Of a DNA stretch of 50,136 nt, positions 1 through 8,022 are shown piece after piece. How positions within the stretch are numbered: position 1 is the stretch's first letter; the number at the start of each line of letters is the position of its first letter. The notes below the pieces were generated by a model. It had not been told where the DNA came from. It searched no databases and worked only from the letters and a program-made list of their open reading frames with translations. Position numbers and translations under genes: made by a program. The stretch spans positions 1-50,136 of the forward strand of contig JAJEEU010000068.1 in the NCBI GenBank assembly GCA_022820825.1, read 5' to 3'. The DNA comes from Vicinamibacteria bacterium. Its GTDB lineage: Bacteria > Acidobacteriota > Vicinamibacteria > Vicinamibacterales > UBA8438.

Positions 1-470
1 GACAGGCCGATGAGCCTGGCGCCGATGGTGACGCCGAGGAACAGTCCCATCGAGGTCAGCGCGACCACCTTCGGCCACACCCCGCCCTCTTCCACCGTCT
101 CGCTCGCCAGCACCCGCCGCCGGATCGTGTAGATGAACACGATGCCCAGCGCCAGCATCTCCATCTTCCACCACCAGAACGGGCTGTAATACTGCTTGAT
201 CGCCGTCGACGCCATCGTCGGCGTCCCCGTGATCGCCAGCGCCACCAGACCCCACGTCAGCCACGGCTGCGCATCCCGCGCCACCTGCCGCACCGGCGTC
301 GACGTCAACCCCGTCCCCAGCAGCCGCAGGTCCACCACCAGGAGCGCACCCGCAAACACCGCCACCGCCACCAGGTGCGCTACCTGAATCAGCGGGCTGT
401 ACCACACCGCAGACTGAAAGATCAGCGCCAGCGTGCTGCCTTCCATCCACTCGAAAAACGTCAACACCAT
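1..470 (-). CDS. DUF6644-like integral membrane protein (3' part missing)
   Basis: The frame runs from an ATG at 470 to the window edge, so the C-terminus is missing. The start lies 19 bp after the stop of the upstream gene and follows a GGAG-type ribosome site. The product has a short N-terminal amphipathic segment (FFEWMEG), then hydrophobic helices around residues 25-50, 70-90, 100-120 and 135-155. The phrase VVDLRLLGTG matches MDLRLLGLG in the neighbour at 490-1020, so the two are paralogs and probably one operon. DUF6644 proteins are small, uncharacterised inner-membrane proteins. No catalytic residues are visible and no function can be assigned. Confidence 0.7.
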   Translation of the reverse strand, partial: MVLTFFEWMEGSTLALIFQSAVWYSPLIQVAHLVAVAVFAGALLVVDLRLLGTGLTSTPVRQVARDAQPWLTWGLVALAITGTPTMASTAIKQYYSPFWWWKMEMLALGIVFIYTIRRRVLASETVEEGGVWPKVVALTSMGLFLGVTIGARLIGL

Positions 471-489
471 CGCTGCGTCTCCTTCAGCT

Positions 490-1020
490 CTATTGCGGCA
501 CGGTCAGGCCATAGTCCAGCCACCACTGCGGCACCAACCCGCTGTAGGCAATCATACGACCCGTCACGATGATCGCCGCCCACAGCGTCAACCCCAACCC
601 GCCCGCCAACTGCGCGCGAAACGGCGGCACCGGGTCGTTGTCCCACTCGTCCACCGAACGATACGTCGTCAGGTGAAAATACATCGCGTTGGCCAGCGCC
701 AACAGCAGCAGGATGTTCTTCAGCCAGAACCAGAAGTTCGGATAGAAACGCATCGGCTGGCTGTAGAACAGCAACCCGCCGCTCACCATCGACATCCCCA
801 GACCCACCATCTGCCACGGAAACAGACGCGTCTGCGTGTGCGAGACCGGCGTCGAGCGGTTGCCCAGGCCCAGCAGCCGCAGGTCCATCATCACCAGCAG
901 ACCCGCGATCAGGCACATGCTCACCACGTGCGAGGTCAGCATGATCGGATAGCCGTAGATCGATTCGCGCAACTGCGTGCTCCACGCCGTCGCTTCCAGC
1001 CACAAAAAGATGTCTACCAC
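490..1020 (-). CDS. DUF6644-like integral membrane protein
   Basis: 176 aa, starting at a GTG (1020) that aligns with the usual family N-terminus (WLEATAWSTQLRES, then a hydrophobic helix). A partial GGACGAGA ribosome site lies about 9 nt upstream. Four to five hydrophobic helices are visible, with the family phrases MDLRLLGLG and FPWQMVGLGMSMVSGGLLF. It is first in a two-gene minus-strand unit with the truncated paralog at 1-470. On the minus strand a TATACA sits at about 1077-1082, but no -35 is clear, so the promoter is only suggested. Assignment to DUF6644 rests on overall pattern. Function is unknown. Confidence 0.75.
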   Translation of the reverse strand: MVDIFLWLEATAWSTQLRESIYGYPIMLTSHVVSMCLIAGLLVMMDLRLLGLGNRSTPVSHTQTRLFPWQMVGLGMSMVSGGLLFYSQPMRFYPNFWFWLKNILLLLALANAMYFHLTTYRSVDEWDNDPVPPFRAQLAGGLGLTLWAAIIVTGRMIAYSGLVPQWWLDYGLTVPQ

Positions 1021-1214
1021 GCTGTCTCGTCCCTCCGGCCCGCCGCAATGTGGCGCTGCCCGCTACGCGCGCCGACTGTATATCACGGCCCGATCACGGT
1101 CAAGACGCGCGCGCGCCCACGCGGCGCGTCCCGGCCGCGCCGCGATGTGCTACGCTCTGGCCTTTGAAATCGGACACAGCGACCTGTTGGCGCTGGAGGG
1201 AGCGAGGTAGAGCG

Positions 1215-2177
1215 ATGCGAGAGCGTCTGAATGGCGGTCTGTGGTTTGCCGCTTTGGCGGCGGGGATGCTGCTGGCGGCGGCCTGCGGGCAGCCGATGGA
1301 AGAGTCGGGCGAGGAGTCGTCGATGGTTCCGCGCCTCGAAGGCACCGATGTGCCGGCGATTCACGGCGTCTGGCAGACCTTCCGCGAGACCGACTACAAC
1401 CTCGAGGGGCAGGCCGCCGCGCCGGGCGTGGTGCTGCACGAGGGCGTGCCCAACGGTGGGCCGGTCCCCAACGCGCCGGTGCTCGCGCTCGGCGCGCTCG
1501 GCGGCGTGCCGCCCAGCCTCGGCGTGGTCGTCGGCGGGACGATTCCCTACACGGCCGAGGCGCTGGCCGTGCGGGATGACAACCGCGCCCACGCCCTGGT
1601 GCGCGACCCGGCCGTCAAGTGCCTGATGCCGGGCGTCCCGCGCGCGACCTACCTGGGCTTTCCGCTGCAGATCACGCAGGGCACCGACAAGATCATGATT
1701 GCCTACGGCTTCTCGAATGCCGGCCGCACGATACATCTCGACGAGGTGGATGCGCCGGGCATCGACTCGTGGATGGGCCACTCGGTGGGCCGCTGGGAAG
1801 GCGACACGCTGGTGGTCGAGGTGAGTGAGCTGATCGAGCAGACGTGGCTGGACCGTTCGGGCAACCACCACAGCGGGCAGATGACGGTGGTCGAGCGCTA
1901 CACGCCGGTCACGCCGTATCACATCGACTACGAGGCGACGATCACCGACCCGGAGGTGTTCACCGAGCCGTGGACCATCAGGCTGCCGCTCTACAAGCGG
2001 ATGGAGGAGGCGGCGCAGGTGATGGAGTATCGCTGCGTGGAGATGGTCGAGGAGCTGATCTACGGGCACCTCAGGCGGGAGCAGTTGGTCGAGCGCTGGG
2101 AGGGCGACTACGGCCGCCGCGGCGGCACGCTGCGGATCGACGTAACGCGGCTGCCCACCAGCGAGCCGGACATTTAG
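1215..2177 (+). CDS. Secreted lipoprotein, RWEGDTLVVE family (module copy 1)
   Basis: 320 aa from ATG 1215, preceded by an AGCGAGGTAG purine-rich site. The N-terminus (MRERLNGG, then a hydrophobic stretch ending LLAAAC) is a probable lipoprotein signal with Cys near residue 25. The C-terminal half shows GRWEGDTLVVEV, TVVERYTPV, YEATITDPEVF and PWTIRLPLYK. The same order of motifs occurs in the proteins at 25099-26106 and 43163-44182, so these belong to one uncharacterised secreted family that recurs near quinoproteins. The copy at 26111-27076 is almost identical, with one extra residue near position 36. DUF6152 follows 69 bp downstream in both copies. No enzyme motif is recognised. Confidence 0.8.
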   Translation: MRERLNGGLWFAALAAGMLLAAACGQPMEESGEESSMVPRLEGTDVPAIHGVWQTFRETDYNLEGQAAAPGVVLHEGVPNGGPVPNAPVLALGALGGVPPSLGVVVGGTIPYTAEALAVRDDNRAHALVRDPAVKCLMPGVPRATYLGFPLQITQGTDKIMIAYGFSNAGRTIHLDEVDAPGIDSWMGHSVGRWEGDTLVVEVSELIEQTWLDRSGNHHSGQMTVVERYTPVTPYHIDYEATITDPEVFTEPWTIRLPLYKRMEEAAQVMEYRCVEMVEELIYGHLRREQLVERWEGDYGRRGGTLRIDVTRLPTSEPDI

Positions 2178-2246
2178 TGTCGGACGGGGATTTTGCCAGG
2201 GCTGCTAGACTTGCTCAGAGGCGCAGACAGCGGTAGGAGGTAAGCA

Positions 2247-2681
2247 ATGCAGGCACAGAGACTGATCAGGATGGCGGCGGCGGTGGCCGTGGCGCTGGCG
2301 CTGGGGGCGGGCACGGTAGCGGCCCATCACGCCTTCTCGGCGGAGTTCGACGCCAACCGGCCGGTTCGCTTCCAGGGCACGGTGACCAAGGTCGAGTGGA
2401 TCAACCCGCACGCCTGGATTCACATGGACGTGCAGATGGACGACGGCAGCACCGAGCGCTGGATGATCGAGGGCGGCAACCCGCACAACCTGTTCCGCCG
2501 CGGCTTCAACAAGGACGTCATCCAGATCGGCATGGAGATCGTCGTCGACGGCTACGGCTCGAAGGACGGCACCAGGCGCGCCAACGGCAGAGACCTCACG
2601 CTGCCCGACGGCAGAACGCTCTTCATGGGCTCGTCCGGCACCGGCGCCCCGCGCGACGGCCGAGACCCGACCGAGCGGTAG
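2247..2681 (+). CDS. DUF6152 family secreted protein (module copy 1)
   Basis: 144 aa, with GGAGG 6 nt before ATG 2247. A Sec signal peptide (residues about 1-26, ending TVAA) leads into HHAFSAEFDANRPVRFQGTV and VEWINPHAWIHMDV, the hallmark start of DUF6152. The His pair just after the predicted cleavage site and the NPHA motif are conserved in the family. They would suit metal or cofactor binding, but that is inference. It differs from the copy at 27140-27574 at only a few residues (for example R/K at 6, R/L at 73 and EGG/ECG near 77). Its 3' end is followed within 20 bp by hairpin element A. Confidence 0.88.
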   Translation: MQAQRLIRMAAAVAVALALGAGTVAAHHAFSAEFDANRPVRFQGTVTKVEWINPHAWIHMDVQMDDGSTERWMIEGGNPHNLFRRGFNKDVIQIGMEIVVDGYGSKDGTRRANGRDLTLPDGRTLFMGSSGTGAPRDGRDPTER

Positions 2682-2701
2682 TCGCGTCTCCGTCGTTGCA
2701 C

Positions 2702-2818
2702 GCCGACTGGGGCGCGTTCGCTGCGAAAACCGGGCCGGCCGGGCAAGCGCCTTGCCGCTTGCAGTAGCAACGAGATCCGGACCTCTACGGTTTTCTCCGC
2801 GAACGCGCCCCAATCGGC
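2702..2818 (+). repeat. Hairpin element A (structured repeat)
   Basis: The ends form a 20-bp stem (2702-2721 with 2799-2818) with one mismatch. Inside it a second stem, GAAAACCG (2725-2732) with CGGTTTTC (2788-2795), encloses 55 nt beginning GGCCGGCCGGG and ending CCGGACCTCTA. An inner hairpin GCAAGCG/CGCTTGC is also possible. Element B has the same design and the same core in inverted orientation, but a different outer stem. The stop codon of the small gene at 2785-2994 falls in the conserved TCTA. There is no T-run, so it is not a plain terminator. Confidence 0.85.
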
Positions 2819-2994
2819 TCCGGAGCCGGTTCCAGGCGGCCCTTGCGCCGTTGCGGACGGCGGACGTACTCCGGACCCAGCCCTTCCTGCGTCTCCCGGA
2901 TATCCCGAAAAATTGCAGATATGTCGTAGTTGCAACTGGCCGCGTGTGCTTCGCGAATGGACCGGAGCTCGGCCATGATTGGGTCAGTCGGCAT
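2785..2994 (-). CDS. Small conserved hypothetical protein, third gene of the cassette
   Basis: 69 aa from ATG 2994, which lies 12 nt after the endonuclease stop with GGAG 8 nt upstream. It is therefore a translated third gene of the operon. The N-terminal two thirds (DPIMAELRSIREAHAA, then NYDISAIFRDIRETQEGLG) resemble a widespread family of short acidic/helical proteins often found in accessory regions. The last ~12 residues (IGARSRRKP) are encoded by the arm and inner stem of hairpin element A, so the native C-terminus may have been replaced when the element arrived. Function is unknown; no DNA-binding motif is evident. Confidence 0.6.
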   Translation of the reverse strand: MPTDPIMAELRSIREAHAASCNYDISAIFRDIRETQEGLGPEYVRRPQRRKGRLEPAPEPIGARSRRKP

Positions 2995-3006
2995 CGAGCG
3001 ACTCCA

Positions 3007-3921
3007 TCAGCCTCCATCGATTCTGGGTTCGTAGTCCATGTGCGTCATCACGGTGTCACTGAAAGCCGCGGAAGTGCCGACCCATTCCTTCCTGCCCGTT
3101 ACCCTTCGGAGATCGGGCGCACCGTAGACGAACCGTTCGTCATACTGGCTATACAGCGTGTCGAAGAACCGTTCGAACCGTAGCGGGCTGGCGGCTTCTG
3201 GAAACTCTTCCACGATCTCTCCCGCTTGCCCGGACTTGGTTGATGCCAACGCGAGAGCGATCGCTTCGTAACGACTGAGGTCATTGCGAACACCGCGCCT
3301 GTTGGTGAGCTCGCGAAGCGCCGCGTGGTACCGTCGCACCGACGGGACCGCTTGCCCCTGCCGGTTGATCGCCACGTCGTTCTTCACAAGATGCCGACTG
3401 GACTGCCCTGGCGCCGGCTCCGACTGCCCAGGAACCCCGCCGACTTCCTCGGCGCGATTCGCACGCAGGACGACAAGGTAACCGTAGACGAGCGGCGGGT
3501 AGGCGATGTGAAGATTGGTGCAGTCGCCGACAGCTTCCTCCATCCGATTCGTGAGGTTCCTGAACGCACCAATCGAGCCCCGGCAAGACACCGCGAGCAC
3601 CGGCCCGATTCCATCCTTCGTCACGACGACGTCCACGTCCTTCGTCTTGAGACCACCGTAAACGGTGCGCTCTCCTGCGCCTCCTGAGCCCGGCTCGTGG
3701 ACCAATACCGGCCGGCCTTTATGGGTATCCGCACGAAACGGCGGACGCGGCATGATATCGTCAGGGTCGAACCCGCCTTCGACCACGAGCCGGCACGCAA
3801 CGTACCAGTGGAGCGGCTTGATGTGCTCCTGGCTCTGCGTCGCCCCGCGGAACTCCACGAAGCGCGCGAGCGCGGACCTCAGCGGCATCCACTCGCAGGC
3901 ACTCACGCGACGTGTCTCCAT
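3007..3921 (-). CDS. Putative restriction endonuclease (PD-(D/E)XK-like)
   Basis: 304 aa from ATG 3921, overlapping the methylase end by 19 bp. The middle of the protein reads KDVDVVVTKDGIGPVLAVSC and then a stretch with SIGAFRNLTNRMEEAVGD (roughly residues 95-135). An acidic residue on a strand, a second strand and an N-R-x-E-E-A-x-G segment resemble XhoI/PaeR7I-like nucleases. The usual E-x-K is not obvious here (it reads VSCR), so activity is uncertain. Position and overlap with a DNA methylase make it the likely restriction partner. It could instead be a specificity or accessory factor. No signal peptide or membrane segment is present. Confidence 0.6.
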   Translation of the reverse strand: METRRVSACEWMPLRSALARFVEFRGATQSQEHIKPLHWYVACRLVVEGGFDPDDIMPRPPFRADTHKGRPVLVHEPGSGGAGERTVYGGLKTKDVDVVVTKDGIGPVLAVSCRGSIGAFRNLTNRMEEAVGDCTNLHIAYPPLVYGYLVVLRANRAEEVGGVPGQSEPAPGQSSRHLVKNDVAINRQGQAVPSVRRYHAALRELTNRRGVRNDLSRYEAIALALASTKSGQAGEIVEEFPEAASPLRFERFFDTLYSQYDERFVYGAPDLRRVTGRKEWVGTSAAFSDTVMTHMDYEPRIDGG

Positions 3922-5417
3922 CGGCGCATTACTTCGACACCTTCGTTCAGCAGGCCGCTTTCGACGTGCTTCATGGCCTTGCTTGGAACCAGAACCACGT
4001 TGCGCGCCTCGCCGGGTTCCAGCTTGAGCATCCCGCCGCCCAAGGGATGCCCCTCGAGCTCACAACTCAGCCGGCCGACCGGTGAATCCCATGCTGTTGA
4101 GAGCCCGCGGCCGCGGAAACCGTCGCCATTCTGGAACATTCCGGATCGAAGATCGACCGCCAGGAGCGCGTTCGTGCACGTGCATTTGCCTGCGTTCACG
4201 ACCAGCGCCGGCGACTTTCCACTCATGTACGTGAGCACGAATGCGGGTTGCCGTACGTCCGGAACCGTGTACCACGGGTTGCGGTTGCGGCACTTGTAGG
4301 AAGCCCTGGCCCGATGTCCGTCGCTCGTGTCCAGATACGCCTGCACGGCGGCCGGAACCCGCACGCGTGGAGGTATCCGCAGAAGGAGTACCGGTTCGTC
4401 CTTCGCGATCCAGTGCTCGATATCGACGTCGTCAACTACTTGACGAGTGAGATACCGGCTATTTCTGATCGACGGCAGAAGGAACTCGTCGGGGATCGCG
4501 AAGCGCCGTGCCTCGGAAGGCCGCAGATGAAAGAACCGATTTGCCCCGCTTACGTAGCCGATACGAACCTTGGCGACCTCACCCAACCGCGCGGATCGGG
4601 GATCCGCCGCGGCCCGCCGGTAGATGTCCCGGACGTGTGGTGGCAGCAGGAATGGCCGCAGCCTGCCGCGCCATCGGACCCGCCACTCGTCGACGGGAAT
4701 CAGCTCGGACACCGCTGGCGGCATCTCGCCGCGAGTGAATCGGTCGAGCCGCGAGAACCGGATACCGTCCGTGTGTCCACCCGCCTCGTCGGCGAACAAT
4801 AGCCAACAGTCCTCTGCGAGTCGCGGGAAGATCTTCTCCCTGACGGCGACCACGTGCACGGACCGAAAGTTGGCGACGAGGTACTCCACAAGCGGCGTCG
4901 CGTACGGCGCATGACCGATCTCGGCCGGCACGACGAAAGCGACTCGTCCGCCCACGCGGAGCTTGCTGGCCGCTGCTACGATGAATGGCGCCCACGACGA
5001 CGACAGACCGCTGAAGATGACACCGCAGCGACGGCAGTAGTCGAGTGCGGCCTGCCGGGTCGCGCCGCTGAACCGCTGATATCGGATGAAGGGCGGGTTG
5101 CCGACCGCACAATCGAATCCGCGTCGGTCAGCGGAAGCCCATGTGAAGAAGTCGCCGTGAACCACTGTCGCGCAAGGCGCACGCTCCGACGCCGCCGCGA
5201 CCGATACTGGATCCCGCTCGATACCGACGCTCTTCTGGTGACGTGCAACGAAGCGTCCATCGCCGCTCGACGGATCGAGCAAGAGATCGTCGGGGCTTCG
5301 GACAGCCCATCGGACCAAGGCATCCGCCACAACTTCGGGTGTGAAGTACGCGCCGAGCGCCTTGGCGTCGTGGGGCGTGGTGTCCGGTAGCGACACGCCG
5401 ACAGCCATTCTACTCAT
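3903..5417 (-). CDS. N6-adenine DNA methyltransferase (Eco57I/TaqI-like)
   Basis: 504 aa from ATG 5417; ATG 5408 and a GTG at 5438 are alternatives, and no strong ribosome site decides between them. Motifs in order are GAYFTP (motif X, about residue 23), LLLDPSSGDGRF (motif I, SAM binding, about 45-56), a HGDFF acidic loop, and NPPFIRYQRF (motif IV, catalytic, about 106-115). The C-terminal half, starting VAKVRIGYVSGANRFFHLR, is typical of a target-recognition domain of gamma-class adenine methylases. It is first in the cassette operon and should protect host DNA from the partner nuclease. The length fits a methylase without a fused nuclease domain. Confidence 0.88.
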   Translation of the reverse strand: MSRMAVGVSLPDTTPHDAKALGAYFTPEVVADALVRWAVRSPDDLLLDPSSGDGRFVARHQKSVGIERDPVSVAAASERAPCATVVHGDFFTWASADRRGFDCAVGNPPFIRYQRFSGATRQAALDYCRRCGVIFSGLSSSWAPFIVAAASKLRVGGRVAFVVPAEIGHAPYATPLVEYLVANFRSVHVVAVREKIFPRLAEDCWLLFADEAGGHTDGIRFSRLDRFTRGEMPPAVSELIPVDEWRVRWRGRLRPFLLPPHVRDIYRRAAADPRSARLGEVAKVRIGYVSGANRFFHLRPSEARRFAIPDEFLLPSIRNSRYLTRQVVDDVDIEHWIAKDEPVLLLRIPPRVRVPAAVQAYLDTSDGHRARASYKCRNRNPWYTVPDVRQPAFVLTYMSGKSPALVVNAGKCTCTNALLAVDLRSGMFQNGDGFRGRGLSTAWDSPVGRLSCELEGHPLGGGMLKLEPGEARNVVLVPSKAMKHVESGLLNEGVEVMRRWRHVA

Positions 5418-5438
5418 CAACAATTGTGACGGGCACAC

Positions 5439-5750
5439 TGGCCGTCATCGAGCCGTTGAGAGAACGCGCGCAAGGCGTTCCCCGAACTCTCCCGCCGGTT
5501 CCAAATTGTTGTGCCTTCCACGGCGCGAACATGGGACCGGCAACGCTTTCAACGCCGCTTGTCGTAATGTTCGGCAGTTGCCGGCACCGAGAAGACACGT
5601 GATCGGTTGCGGCAGATGGTGAAAGGTAGCCGGCATTGCCGACATCCCAAGCAGCATAGCACGGCAAACGCTCCACCGCCGCCGTCAGCTTCGCGCTTGC
5701 TCTCGTCACAGTCGAGGCTCCTGGTGGATTCCTCCCGGAGAGCGCCGACG
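5439..5750. other. Non-coding stretch upstream of the methylase
   Basis: About 310 bp between the methylase start and element B. It probably holds the cassette promoter. An inverted pair, CAACAATT (5418-5425) and AATTGTTG (5504-5511), flanks the start region and could be an operator, but this is weak. Short open frames across it show no codon-like pattern, and one runs straight through element B. No convincing gene is seen. Confidence 0.4.
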
Positions 5751-5870
5751 TGCCCGTGGGCGCGGGCTCGACGGAGAAAACCGTAGAGGTCCGGAGCTGG
5801 TTATAGCTCCAAGCGGCAAGCTGTTGGCCCGGCCGGCCCGGTTTTCGTAGCGAGCCCGCGCACACAGGCA
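5751..5870 (-). repeat. Hairpin element B (structured repeat, inverted relative to A)
   Basis: Outer stem 5751-5770 with 5851-5870: 20 positions with two mismatches. Its sequence is unrelated to element A's stem over most of its length. The inner stem GAAAACCG/CGGTTTTC (5776-5783 and 5839-5846) and the 55-nt interior keep the length and most bases of element A when read on the minus strand. Conserved blocks are GGCCGGCCGGG, CTTGCCGCTTG and CCGGACCTCTA. An alternative inner hairpin GGAGCT/AGCTCC occurs only here. Changed stem sequence with kept pairing is the signature of a selected structure. Confidence 0.85.
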
Positions 5871-5910
5871 CACTCCAACAGGCCGCGACCGCCGGCACCC
5901 ACCACAGGGT

Positions 5911-7974
5911 TCAGGGCAACGCCAGCGCGATCAGCTCGGGGACGGGCGTCCCCCCGACCGTCAGGGCGATGTACTGCTTGCCGTCGAGCATGTAGGTCAT
6001 CGGCGTGCCGATGGCGCCGCGGGGCAGGTCGATCGATGCTATCTCCTCGCCGGTCGCCTTGTCCCGCGCCACCAGCCGCGGTCCGTCGTTCGTTCCGCCC
6101 GCCGACAGCGCGCTGATCAGCAGCGTCCTGGTCAGCAGCGGCCCGCTCCGCCCGCTGTCGCCCCCCAGCGGCGGCAGGTCGAGGTCGCGCAGCATCGGAT
6201 GGTTCCGAATCCGGTCACCGTTGCCGAGCGGCTGCATCCAGACGTGGTCGCCCGTGTTCATGTCGATCGCCGTCATCCGTGAATACGGCGGCTTGAACAG
6301 CGGCAGGCCGCGCGGCATCGTCGGGTAGGCCCCCTCCCGGTCCTGGAAGTAGCGCAGCGTGCCCCGCTCGTGCTCGCGCGGCTCGCGCACGCGGAAGACG
6401 AAGAACGTATTGTTCGACGGCACGTACAGCATCCCCGACTCCGGATCGACCGCCGCCCCGCCCCAGTTCGGCCCGCCGCCGGCGCTCGGCCGGCCCAGGG
6501 TGCCCTGGTTGCCGCCCGCCTCGACCAGCGTCGGCGGCGTGTAGAGCGGACCGATCGTGAACGGTTCGATCACCTCCAGCGCCATCTCGCGAATCTCGGG
6601 CGTGAAGTCGACCAGGTCGTCGACCGAAACCCCCTGATACTCGACCGGCGCCGGCCGCGTCGGGAACGGCTGGGTCTCCGAGGCACGCTCGCCGGGGATG
6701 GTGGACGGCGGCACCGGCCGCTCCTCGATCGGCCAGATCGGCTCTCCCGTCACCCGATCGAAGGCAAAGACGAAGCCCTGCTTGGTGATCTGCGCGACCG
6801 CCTTGACCGGCCGGCCGTCGACGACGATGTCGAGCAGGTTGGGGGCGGCGGGCAGGTCGTAGTCCCACAGGCCGTGGTGGACGACCTGGAAGTGCCACAC
6901 CCGCTCCCCCGTCTCCATGTCCAGGCAGAGCAGCGTCTCGGCGTACAGGTTGTCGCCCAGCCGGTGGCCGCCCCAGTAGTCGGGCGCGGCGGTGTTCAGC
7001 GGAATGTAGAGGTAGCCCAGCTCCTCGTCCGCGCTGAAGATGCTCCAGCCGCTGATCTTGCCCGTGTAGCGCCAGGAGTCGCCCTCCCAGGTGTCGTTGC
7101 CGTAGCTGTCGGCCTGCGGCACCGTCTCGAACGTCCACTTGCGCTCGCCGGTGCGCACGTCCCAGCCGCGGGTCCACCCGGGAATCTGTTCCCTGTTGAT
7201 GTTGTAGGAGGAGATCGACGCCGGCGTCACCACCGTGTCGCCCACGACGATCGGCGGCGACTGCACCGAGTAGGTCAGCGCGTTGAGCCAGTCGCGCGAC
7301 CCGCGCTCGGCCTGCGGCAGGCCCGCCATCAGGTCGACCCGGCCGCCGTCGCCGAAGTCTTCCGCGGGACGTCCCGTCGCGGCGTCCACCGCTACCAGGT
7401 AGCCGTTGCTGGTGCCCCAGAGGATCCGCTCCGCGTTGCCGTCCGTCCAGTAGGCCACGCCGCGCTGGTTCCAGCGGGCCGTCATCGTGGTCGTGCCGGC
7501 CTCGTACGTCTTGGGGTTGTAGACCCAGATGGTCTCGCCGGTGCGCGCGTCGACGGCCGCCCCCACCGACGTCGGCATGTTCATGTAGAGCCGCCCGCCC
7601 ACCATCAGCGGCGTGGCCTTGAAGTTGGCCAGGTAGGGCGGCTCGCGGTCGCGCCAGCGGTCGGGATCCTCGCGGTCGAGCTCGGCGAATACCAGGCGCG
7701 AATCGGTCCACAGCTCGCCGCCGGCCGCGTCCGACTTGCTGAGGAAGCCGTCCGCCGACCGCCAGCGCCAGGCGATCTCCAGGTCGGCGAAGTTGTCCCG
7801 GTTGATTTGATCGAGCGGCGAGTACTTGGTGTTGCCCAGGTCGCCGCCGTAGGTGGGCCACTCGCCGTCGGCGGGAGCGCCGCTCTGGGCCGCGGCTGGC
7901 GCCGGTGCGGCGGCCAGCGCCGCCATGCACGCGATGGATCCCGTGAACAGCCGTACGCGACGGGCGGTGAGCAT
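5911..7974 (-). CDS. PQQ-dependent dehydrogenase (membrane-type glucose dehydrogenase-like propeller)
   Basis: 687 aa from ATG 7974; a GTG at 7977 is equally possible because AGGAGG lies 6 nt before it. A Sec signal peptide (about 1-30, ending PAAAQ) leads into EWPTYGGDLGNTKYSPLDQI, the usual quinoprotein opening. An eight-bladed propeller with repeated ARTGETIW and DAATGR motifs follows. VHHGLWDYDLPAAPNLLDI around residue 370 matches the active-site loop of glucose-dehydrogenase-type quinoproteins (catalytic Asp in WDYD). It lacks the N-terminal membrane domain of Gcd and has no CXXCH heme site, so electrons must pass to a separate carrier. It is last in the six-gene operon and a paralog of 10925-12961. 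Confidence 0.88.
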   Translation of the reverse strand: MLTARRVRLFTGSIACMAALAAAPAPAAAQSGAPADGEWPTYGGDLGNTKYSPLDQINRDNFADLEIAWRWRSADGFLSKSDAAGGELWTDSRLVFAELDREDPDRWRDREPPYLANFKATPLMVGGRLYMNMPTSVGAAVDARTGETIWVYNPKTYEAGTTTMTARWNQRGVAYWTDGNAERILWGTSNGYLVAVDAATGRPAEDFGDGGRVDLMAGLPQAERGSRDWLNALTYSVQSPPIVVGDTVVTPASISSYNINREQIPGWTRGWDVRTGERKWTFETVPQADSYGNDTWEGDSWRYTGKISGWSIFSADEELGYLYIPLNTAAPDYWGGHRLGDNLYAETLLCLDMETGERVWHFQVVHHGLWDYDLPAAPNLLDIVVDGRPVKAVAQITKQGFVFAFDRVTGEPIWPIEERPVPPSTIPGERASETQPFPTRPAPVEYQGVSVDDLVDFTPEIREMALEVIEPFTIGPLYTPPTLVEAGGNQGTLGRPSAGGGPNWGGAAVDPESGMLYVPSNNTFFVFRVREPREHERGTLRYFQDREGAYPTMPRGLPLFKPPYSRMTAIDMNTGDHVWMQPLGNGDRIRNHPMLRDLDLPPLGGDSGRSGPLLTRTLLISALSAGGTNDGPRLVARDKATGEEIASIDLPRGAIGTPMTYMLDGKQYIALTVGGTPVPELIALALP

Positions 7975-8022
7975 CACCAGTTGCCTCCTGAATGGGGCTG
8001 CGCCCCGAACCCCGAGCTGCCG

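Larger units (their letters stand above)
1195..2721 (+). repeat. Segmental duplication, copy 1 (two-gene module)
   Basis: This block carries a lipoprotein gene and a DUF6152 gene and is repeated at 26091-27614. The left edge of similarity is the GGAGGG at 1195/26091. The right edge is the last base of a hairpin arm at 2721/27614. The two coding regions are nearly identical, as are the last 40 bp after the second gene, whereas the short spacer between the genes (69 versus 63 bp) has diverged strongly. Coding conservation with spacer decay suggests an older duplication under selection, or gene conversion of the genes. Confidence 0.9.
2702..5870. mobile_element. Putative mobile restriction-modification cassette bounded by inverted hairpin elements
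   Basis: A three-gene minus-strand operon (methylase, putative endonuclease, small protein) sits between element A (2702-2818, plus orientation) and element B (5751-5870, minus orientation). The two boundary elements share a conserved core in inverted orientation. The cassette lies directly behind a duplicated two-gene module whose other copy (to 27614) lacks both the core and the cassette. No transposase or recombinase is encoded inside. Restriction-modification units bounded by inverted repeats have been proposed as MITE-like mobile forms. That this unit moves is inference; no target-site duplication is obvious. Confidence 0.55.

Noticed and set aside
2702..5870. Hairpin elements as integron attC sites
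   Set aside because: The arms lack the paired RYYYAAC/GTTRRRY boxes, element B has no GTT-type core at all, and no integrase is nearby.
5410..5898. 162-codon minus-strand frame upstream of the methylase
   Set aside because: It runs through hairpin element B, has no ribosome site and no protein-like composition.
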